A DNA stretch of 19,873 nucleotides from CAYYYP01 sp964475985 (GTDB lineage Bacteria; Bdellovibrionota; UBA1018; CAYHWW01), in NCBI GenBank assembly GCA_964475985.1, contig CAYYYP010000054.1, positions 1 to 19,873 of the forward strand. Reading direction: 5' to 3'. The translations under genes were made by a program, and so were the position numbers. Positions within the stretch are counted from its first letter, which is position 1. The number at the start of each line of letters is the position of its first letter. Below are positions 14,800 through 19,873 of this stretch, in pieces. Under the pieces are notes generated by a model. That model saw only the letters and a program-made list of their open reading frames with translations. It did not search any database and was not told where the DNA came from.

Positions 14800-15804
14800 G
14801 CCAAAAAACCGTAAGATTAGCGTTAATAGGGGCAAGCGAAATAGTTTCGCGCATTTTACCTTATATCAAGGCAGTGCCCAATTTAGAGATTGCTGGAATA
14901 GCAGCCTCCACCGCCCAGCGTGCAAAAAGCTTTGCTGAGCAACATGCAATTCCAAATGTATTTAATTCCTACAACGAGGCATTTAATTCAAATTATGTTG
15001 ATGCCGTATATATTTCAGTTTTAAGTGCAGATCATTTTACACTTATTCTTAGTGCCTTACGGTCCGGTAAACATGTCATTTGTGAAAAGCCTATTGTACT
15101 CACTACTACGCAAGCAGAACAAATCACTAACTTAGCTCGTGCTCAGAACCTCATTCTATTGGAAGCTATGATGTATCGATTTCATCCGCACACTCTAGCC
15201 TTGCAAAAATCTATTCCTTCTCTTGGAAAACTCAAATCTATTCAGCTAACATTCTCGTTTATTCTCGACCTTTCGGAACGCCGACGTGGTTTGAAAATTG
15301 CTGGCGGTGGCGCCACCTACGATTTAGGCAGCTACCTAGTAGATTTTTTAATCTCTAATCAAAGGTACTTCTCATTTTCCAACTATAACTGCCCACGCCC
15401 ATTTTAATCCGTTGAATCCTGAACTAGCCGAGACCGAAATGAGCGCGGTTTTAACTTTTCCAGATGGATTCAAAGCTGTAATTTCTGCAGCTACCGACAG
15501 GTCAAGCATTAATCTTTGGGAATGTAGCGGTGAAGCGGGTTCGGTCGGAATTTTAAGATTTGATCCACAGGGCGTTTCTGACAAAAAGTCGGGTACTGTA
15601 CTCATATGCACAGATGAAGACAGCAACGCTGATATTGTCTCTTTTGATGATAACTTTGACCCAATGGACCAATTTAAATTTGAATTTCAAAATTTTGCAG
15701 ATTCTATCCTAGGAAAATCTGCTCCGTTTATAAGCTCCGAGGAAATCATATTTAAGACCAGAATTTTGGAACAAATTATGACCGTTATTACACCTACCGA
15801 ATAA
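14796..15804 (+). pseudogene. Gfo/Idh/MocA family oxidoreductase, frame-shifted
   Basis: The first part (14796 to about 15362) has the Rossmann NAD(P)-binding start (LALIGASEIVSRIL), the family motif GKHVICEKPIVLT, MMYRFHPHT and GGGATYDLGSYLVDF. The frame then runs to a stop at 15407. The expected continuation (HFPTITAHAHFNPLNPE..TEMSAVLTFPDGFKAVIS) is in the next frame, up to 15804. Dropping one A near CAAAGG (15360-15365) restores a 335-residue protein of normal length. Members oxidise or reduce sugars, inositols or similar compounds using NAD(P). The ATG overlaps the upstream small ATPase-like gene (ATGA). Both halves look otherwise intact, so the shift is either recent or a sequencing error. 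The substrate cannot be told. Confidence 0.85.
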
Positions 15805-16041
15805 ATTGCCTTCAAAATAAATCCAATCACATTCCTGGGTCTGTAGTATAATTCTCAAAACGCAAACCGCACTTGTTCTTGGCGGTACCCGTGGTTGGGA
15901 AGCATATTTCCACCCTAATCCACTCCAGCTAAGTAACTTGCGTGTGTTTCCGATTGGTAGTTCGAAGACTAGCTTCTCCATCCCACTCCTCGTTTTACTT
16001 GGGTCTTTGCCATTTCGACCTTTGAGAGTTTACTACTCTCT

Positions 16042-16320
16042 CATGTGCGCCAACTCTTTGGCTACGAGCGCCTTGAGGAGGAGAGTTTGTTTGAGCTTAT
16101 GAACGAAATTTACGTTCATTACCAGAATCCGCTACATAATTTTTTGCCTACGCAGAAACTTAAAGAAAAAGCTAGAGAGAGTGCAAAGCTTATTAAAAAA
16201 TTTGATAAGCCAAGAACTTCATATGCGCACTTGCTTGAACGAAAGGGAGGGAGCATGAATAATTTTGTTTTTATGCTCCGCTTCTTGGTGATGGTTATTG
16301 ATGAGGCGATACGATTTTAA
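16042..16320 (+). pseudogene. C-terminal relic of an integrase-core (DDE) transposase
   Basis: The translated segment HVRQLFGYERLEEESLF, then LMNEIYVHYQNPLHNF, LPTQKLKEKARESAKLIKKF and DKPRTSYAHLL follows the C-terminal end of a family of integrase-core transposases (VR.L.GY.R...LL..LY...NF..P..KL..K.R...K..K.YD.P.TPY.RLL). The catalytic domain upstream is missing and similarity starts abruptly at HVRQ. The last 25 residues no longer resemble the family. The GTG at 16045 is only a chance start. I see no terminal inverted repeats. In the 240 nt before it (15805-16041) I recognise no gene. Confidence 0.65.
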
Positions 16321-16330
16321 TATAACTATG

Positions 16331-16368
16331 TTTAAAAAGCAGGCAATCAAAATTGTCCGCTTTTTAAA
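16331..16368. terminator. Bidirectional-type hairpin terminator
   Basis: TTTAAAAAGC (16331-16340) pairs perfectly with GCTTTTTAAA (16359-16368), and the stem extends inward imperfectly (AGGCAAT with ATTGTCC). A-rich and T-rich arms allow function in both directions. It lies about 145 nt downstream of the stop of the minus-strand PilZ/acyltransferase gene and just after the transposase relic. Confidence 0.55.
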
Positions 16369-16513
16369 TGATACCTTTAGTATCTGACTAACAGTTTTAC
16401 CTAAAATAAAGAGCAAAATGGGGCATAGTGCTATTCATTGATTTTACATCTCGCGAAATTAAAATAACAAGACTAAAAATGCGGGGGCGCCAAGTGTATT
16501 TAAATTAAAAATA

Positions 16514-17974
16514 TCAAAAAATTGTGCTGAATTTATATTTAAATCTATCCACTAATTTGCTGATGGATCTCCGAAAGTTTAACCGCATCGTGTCTGAAGT
16601 GGTTGGGTGTATTAGCTCCTGCTCAATCATATAATCAACCACGTCCGAATAGAGCCTATTCCATGCTTCGATTGAAATGCCTCGTCCTAAAGCAACCTCA
16701 TGCGTATCCATTATTATTAACGTATGTTCGACATCATTTAAGGATTTTGATTTAAATACTGGGACATCACGAACTGCAACATAGCCACATTTCTTATAAA
16801 AATCGATCAGTGAGCCTGCAGCACACCCTAAAATATAACGCCTGCCGCTTTTGACTGCAGTCAATAACAAATGCGCAAGTAGAACATACAGAATATCTGA
16901 GCCTCGAAATGCAGGATCGGTACAGACCCTAGTTGCCTCAATAATTTCAGTGTTCTTTGGAAACCCTTGCGCAGGATAATCGACATACTGCTCATGTTCG
17001 GTTGGATCTTCGTTGTCGTGAAACATCGCCCTGAGGGAACCTATAATCCGCCCTTTATGTTTAACAATGAGGATTCGAGCTCTTGCATCAAACTCGTCAG
17101 CCATTTCCGAGACTGTTTTATCAATCGATAATTTGTTTGCTTGTTTATAGGCGTCAAATCTTAGCTGGAGTACTTCCTTATACTCTCTCTCGCTTTTTAC
17201 ATAACTGAAGTCCAGCCACTTGGATGCTTTTATAGGAAATCCATCTTCTTTTAGGGAAGAGATCGTGATTCCCTCAGCAAAATTCAGCAAGTACTCTGCA
17301 AGACTTGCTTTCAAAATATTGTCAGCACCAACCAATTCGGTCCCCAATACAAGAAATTCTTTTCCCTCGATTTCGGTTGTATCCAAGTGCCTTATAATTA
17401 ATGTTGCTTGAACACTTCCGACAAGTGGAAGACTGATGGTAGCGGCAAGCCGTTGCTCCTTTCCAATAAGTTTGTTACGCATACTAGTTATTATTCGTAG
17501 GCCGCCAGATGAAATATTATCTAGTCTGAAGTGTACAAAATCATTATACCGCACTGGATTTGGCGCGACTCCTGTCGGGACAAAATCAGGCGAAACCGTC
17601 CAACGTTTAAAATCCCTTCGATCTTCTGTTGTCTGTGGCGAGCGGTCCGGTCGAAATGTCCTAACCCCAGCCAAAATTTTTCCCTGTTCTTGATACATTT
17701 CATTCACTATAAGGCCTGTATAGACTGCTGTATCTTTTCCCAGGGTAATTTCTATAGTAAGCTCATCGCCTTTTCCCAACGACCCTAGTCGTTTATCGGA
17801 CACCACAAACTCTAGGCCAAACGGAGAATATCGCCATACCCTAACCTCGACCCATGCTTGATCGAGCTTTACTCGCGCTTTTAGTGCATCACCCTCCCTA
17901 ATTTCTTCTGCATAAAAAGGAGCGTGTAAAAATTGAGATTCTTGCGCAACTGTACCTTGAAGTTTTTTAACCAT
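16514..17974 (-). CDS. PilZ domain protein fused to a FeeM-like GNAT acyltransferase
   Basis: The 486-residue protein has three parts. Residues about 20-110 form a beta-rich, PilZ/YcgR-N-like region without the ligand motif. Residues about 118-222 are a PilZ domain with RxxxR (R120, R124) and NxSxxG (N153-S155-G158), the known cyclic-di-GMP-binding motif. Residues about 245-405 resemble the GNAT fold of N-acyl amino acid synthases of the FeeM type: LRFDAYKQ, DEFDARARILIVKHKGRIIGSLRAM, IIEATRVCTDPAFRGSDIL and LIDFYKKCGYVAV. The likely role is an acyl transfer switched by cyclic-di-GMP; the acyl donor (acyl-ACP or acyl-CoA) and acceptor are unknown. There is no signal peptide, so it is cytosolic or membrane-associated. 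It overlaps the adenylate cyclase gene by 8 nt, implying coupled translation. Confidence 0.82.
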   Translation of the reverse strand: MVKKLQGTVAQESQFLHAPFYAEEIREGDALKARVKLDQAWVEVRVWRYSPFGLEFVVSDKRLGSLGKGDELTIEITLGKDTAVYTGLIVNEMYQEQGKILAGVRTFRPDRSPQTTEDRRDFKRWTVSPDFVPTGVAPNPVRYNDFVHFRLDNISSGGLRIITSMRNKLIGKEQRLAATISLPLVGSVQATLIIRHLDTTEIEGKEFLVLGTELVGADNILKASLAEYLLNFAEGITISSLKEDGFPIKASKWLDFSYVKSEREYKEVLQLRFDAYKQANKLSIDKTVSEMADEFDARARILIVKHKGRIIGSLRAMFHDNEDPTEHEQYVDYPAQGFPKNTEIIEATRVCTDPAFRGSDILYVLLAHLLLTAVKSGRRYILGCAAGSLIDFYKKCGYVAVRDVPVFKSKSLNDVEHTLIIMDTHEVALGRGISIEAWNRLYSDVVDYMIEQELIHPTTSDTMRLNFRRSISKLVDRFKYKFSTIF

Positions 17975-19385
17975 TGATCTCTCCGCTTATTTTTAGAATT
18001 GGAATGCTATTCAACACCAATAGCTGGTTAAGAATATTTATATTATACTCGTTCGCTGGCAAAAAATAGAGTTTTGTCTGGTCTGGATAGGAACGAATAC
18101 TCAACCCTAATTGACTTAGATCGGCCCATCTTAATTGCCAGTCGGAGCTGAAACTTTTCACTACAACATAAGCGGATTGCTCCAGAAGTATTCCTGCTTC
18201 GTTATTTATTAAATTTAAAATACTTTGATCCTTTGTCATGGCGTCTATGCGCGCTGCTAAATTTGCGGGCGATCCTATTATAGTTGCCTCCCGATGTCTT
18301 GCCGAGACCATATTTCCGACAAAGGCCATTCCAAATGTAAGCGTAAAAAATCTTTCAACTGAAGTTCGCCCTAAGCACCTAACGCGAAGTTGCTCTTCGA
18401 GAGAGCACCGGATTCCGTCCTTAAGACTTCTCAATAGGGACTCTTCAGGATCGTCCAAACTATAATAGATAAAAACTGCATCACCAACTTGCTTTGCAAT
18501 TCCGCCATTTTCTTCAGCGGGATCAATGATCGCTCGAGCTGAAGGTATAAGCTCCTTTTCTAAAAACGTAATATCATCTGATCTGACGCTAAAATTACGC
18601 ATATCCGAGAATAATACTGCAACCGTACACTTTCGAAGTTTCAGTGTTGAATCTAATGCGGCAATGAAAGTAGCTCCGCGTACGGTCATCAGCTCGATAT
18701 TTTTTATAAGCACTGGCGATATAAAGCTTCTTAAATGTTTATCGAAGGTTTGTTGAGCAACAAAAGCTTCTTTCCTCAAGTCTTCGTTTTGAAAAGCTAA
18801 GGCACAGGAATCGATCCATACTCGCCTGACTAAGTGAACACTTAGGAGAATAAAAAGGCCTATTACAGTATCACTGAACACAAACCGTAACTCCGTATGT
18901 TTCTCCCAAAATATTCTGGAAGTACAAACTAAAAAGACTAGCCACGAGCTCTGTAAAACGAAGGAACGCGAAAAACTTGCCAGAACAATCAATGGCAACC
19001 AAATTAAATATGCATGAGAAATGTATGGTCCCAAGGTCATTGACCAGCTCTGCACAAAGCAGAGCAAAGTTGCCAAAAGTGTAAGGCAAGCCCTAATAGC
19101 TAGACTATTTTGACGGAAATAATACCCAACAGCGCCTAGGATTAAGATAGTTAGTGCCATTCCATAGCGATAGAGGAAGTATAAACGTAACGGCTGCTTA
19201 GCCTGGTCATTAAAGTGAAAGTGCGCAATATATATTAAGGGCCAGACAATCACCTGGAACCAAAATGCTTTCTTAACGCTTTCTAAATCATTCTGGTCTA
19301 GGCGCTTTCTAATTTTTGGATCTACCGTTAGAAACGGATCAAGAAGTCTAATGACCCATGTCGTTAAATTAGGCTTTTGAAGCAT
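17967..19385 (-). CDS. Membrane class III adenylate cyclase
   Basis: The N-terminal half has about five to six hydrophobic segments (for example FQVIVWPLIYIAHF, MALTILILGAVGYY, ACLTLLATLLCFV and SDTVIGLFILLSVHLV). A class III nucleotide cyclase domain follows. VAVLFSDMRNFS holds the first metal Asp, and GGIAKQVGDAVFIYY the second metal Asp plus the Lys that favours adenine. FGMAFVGNMVSARHREATIIGSPANLAARID holds the Asn and Arg that stabilise the transition state. The catalytic set appears complete, so cAMP synthesis is likely. The ATG at 19385 has no visible ribosome binding site. A TTG at 19412 with GGGA about 6-7 nt upstream would add nine residues and may be the true start. The membrane part may sense an unknown signal. 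The gene overlaps the PilZ/acyltransferase gene by 8 nt. Confidence 0.9.
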   Translation of the reverse strand: MLQKPNLTTWVIRLLDPFLTVDPKIRKRLDQNDLESVKKAFWFQVIVWPLIYIAHFHFNDQAKQPLRLYFLYRYGMALTILILGAVGYYFRQNSLAIRACLTLLATLLCFVQSWSMTLGPYISHAYLIWLPLIVLASFSRSFVLQSSWLVFLVCTSRIFWEKHTELRFVFSDTVIGLFILLSVHLVRRVWIDSCALAFQNEDLRKEAFVAQQTFDKHLRSFISPVLIKNIELMTVRGATFIAALDSTLKLRKCTVAVLFSDMRNFSVRSDDITFLEKELIPSARAIIDPAEENGGIAKQVGDAVFIYYSLDDPEESLLRSLKDGIRCSLEEQLRVRCLGRTSVERFFTLTFGMAFVGNMVSARHREATIIGSPANLAARIDAMTKDQSILNLINNEAGILLEQSAYVVVKSFSSDWQLRWADLSQLGLSIRSYPDQTKLYFLPANEYNINILNQLLVLNSIPILKISGEING

Positions 19386-19523
19386 TATTACAATTATGCC
19401 GGCCAGAGACAAATATTCCCATTCTTATACTATCCACTTGTTTTATTGCTCCAAGGTAAGCGGCCATTTTTTCCCAGTGTTCGAATCAAGCCATTTAGTA
19501 CCGCAAAATCAATTGGTTAAACT

Positions 19524-19862
19524 GTGCAGCAAAATAACAACGGCGTATTTCTTGATAAAACGCGCCGCCACGGGTGGTGCCTTAAGCAAACGGTAACGTT
19601 GCGGGAGTTTGACCCCGGCACTCACTGCGAAGTGGACTGGGCAGGGGATAAAATCCCCTGGTGGGACGAGAAAGGAAAGCGGCACGAGGCGCACGTATTT
19701 GTCGGCATCCTTTGTCATAGTCAGCTTTTATTTGCGCATGCCCTCCCTGATGAGAAGAGCACGAGCTGGCTTACGGCTCATGAAAAAATGTTCCAATTTT
19801 TTAAGGGCGTGCCGCGCGTGACCGATCCGGCCGAACTGACCCACCCGTTTCGGCGGAGTTGA
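19524..19862 (+). pseudogene. Truncated IS21-type transposase (IstA) fragment
   Basis: Residues from HGWCLKQTVTLREFDPGTH through VDWAGDKIPWWDEKG, HVFVGILCHSQLLFAHA and KMFQFFKGVPRV match the middle of IstA transposases, including the first catalytic Asp in VDWAG. The N-terminal helix-turn-helix part is missing; a stop lies in frame at 19518. Similarity also ends at GVPRV (about 19820), where DNA resembling the element end is joined directly. The second Asp and the Glu of the DDE site are therefore absent, and the product cannot be active. No IstB gene is visible. The 138 nt between the cyclase start and this fragment hold no gene that I recognise. Confidence 0.8.
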
Positions 19863-19873
19863 CCCACCCGTTC
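19837..19873. repeat. Two direct copies of a 14-nt IS-end-like sequence
   Basis: TGACCCACCCGTTT (19837-19850) and TGACCCACCCGTTC (19860-19873) repeat with a period of 23 nt at the right edge. Multiple short repeats at the ends are typical of IS21-family elements. The array is cut by the window edge, so more copies may follow. Confidence 0.6.

Noticed and set aside
15709..15981. A 90-codon minus-strand frame
   Set aside because: It overlaps the end of the oxidoreductase on the other strand, has no ribosome binding site that I can see, and resembles no family I know.

Overview
The window looks like a chromosomal segment of a Gram-negative bacterium. It has many Sec signal peptides, a short lipoprotein, periplasmic binding proteins, a PilZ protein and a tRNA gene with its CCA end encoded. 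Tight ATGA-type overlaps, TTG/GTG starts and Gly/Ser-rich exported proteins suggest a Bdellovibrionota/Oligoflexia-like organism. That placement is a guess from style; no marker gene settles it. Both edges are open: the left cuts a phytochelatin-synthase-like gene and the right cuts an IS21-type remnant.

Layout. (1) 1-4050, plus strand: a phytochelatin-synthase-like protein, a 57-residue putative lipoprotein, and a large exported protein with poly-Gly linkers and two tandem 111-residue repeats. The large protein is broken by two single-base frame shifts. A strong terminator closes the block. (2) 4059-5833, minus strand: an exported protein whose C-terminal half resembles an R-S-E ADP-ribosyltransferase, then tRNA-Ser(CGA), then an RmlC-type sugar epimerase with Phe where the catalytic Tyr normally sits. 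(3) 5891-7278, plus strand: a coupled pair, YqcI/YcgG family and DUF1989 family. It converges on a small HExxH protein, sharing a CTAG stop. (4) 14254-7843, minus strand: five genes whose ends overlap by 4-10 nt. They are a periplasmic binding protein, a hybrid histidine kinase with receiver, a second binding protein, a threonine/serine dehydratase-like PLP enzyme and a second histidine kinase. There are no transporter permease or ATPase genes, so this looks like a ligand-sensing module and not an uptake system. (5) 14482-15804, plus strand and divergent from the module: a 105-residue degenerate GHKL ATPase-like protein overlapping a frame-shifted Gfo/Idh/MocA oxidoreductase. The divergent promoter region holds two inverted, identical 14-bp copies of TAGTTGATATTAAA, one pointing to each gene set. 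(6) 16042-16320: the C-terminal relic of a DDE/integrase-core transposase. (7) 19385-16514, minus strand: a membrane class III adenylate cyclase overlapping a PilZ plus FeeM-like acyltransferase fusion, which puts cAMP synthesis and likely c-di-GMP binding in one transcription unit. (8) 19524-19873: a truncated IS21-type IstA followed by two copies of a terminal-repeat-like sequence.

The most interesting parts are the double binding-protein/double-kinase module with its built-in dehydratase and shared divergent promoter element, and the cyclase/PilZ-acyltransferase pair. The three frame breaks (two apparent single-base losses, one apparent single-base gain) could be real decay or sequencing error, and the raw sequence cannot tell which.
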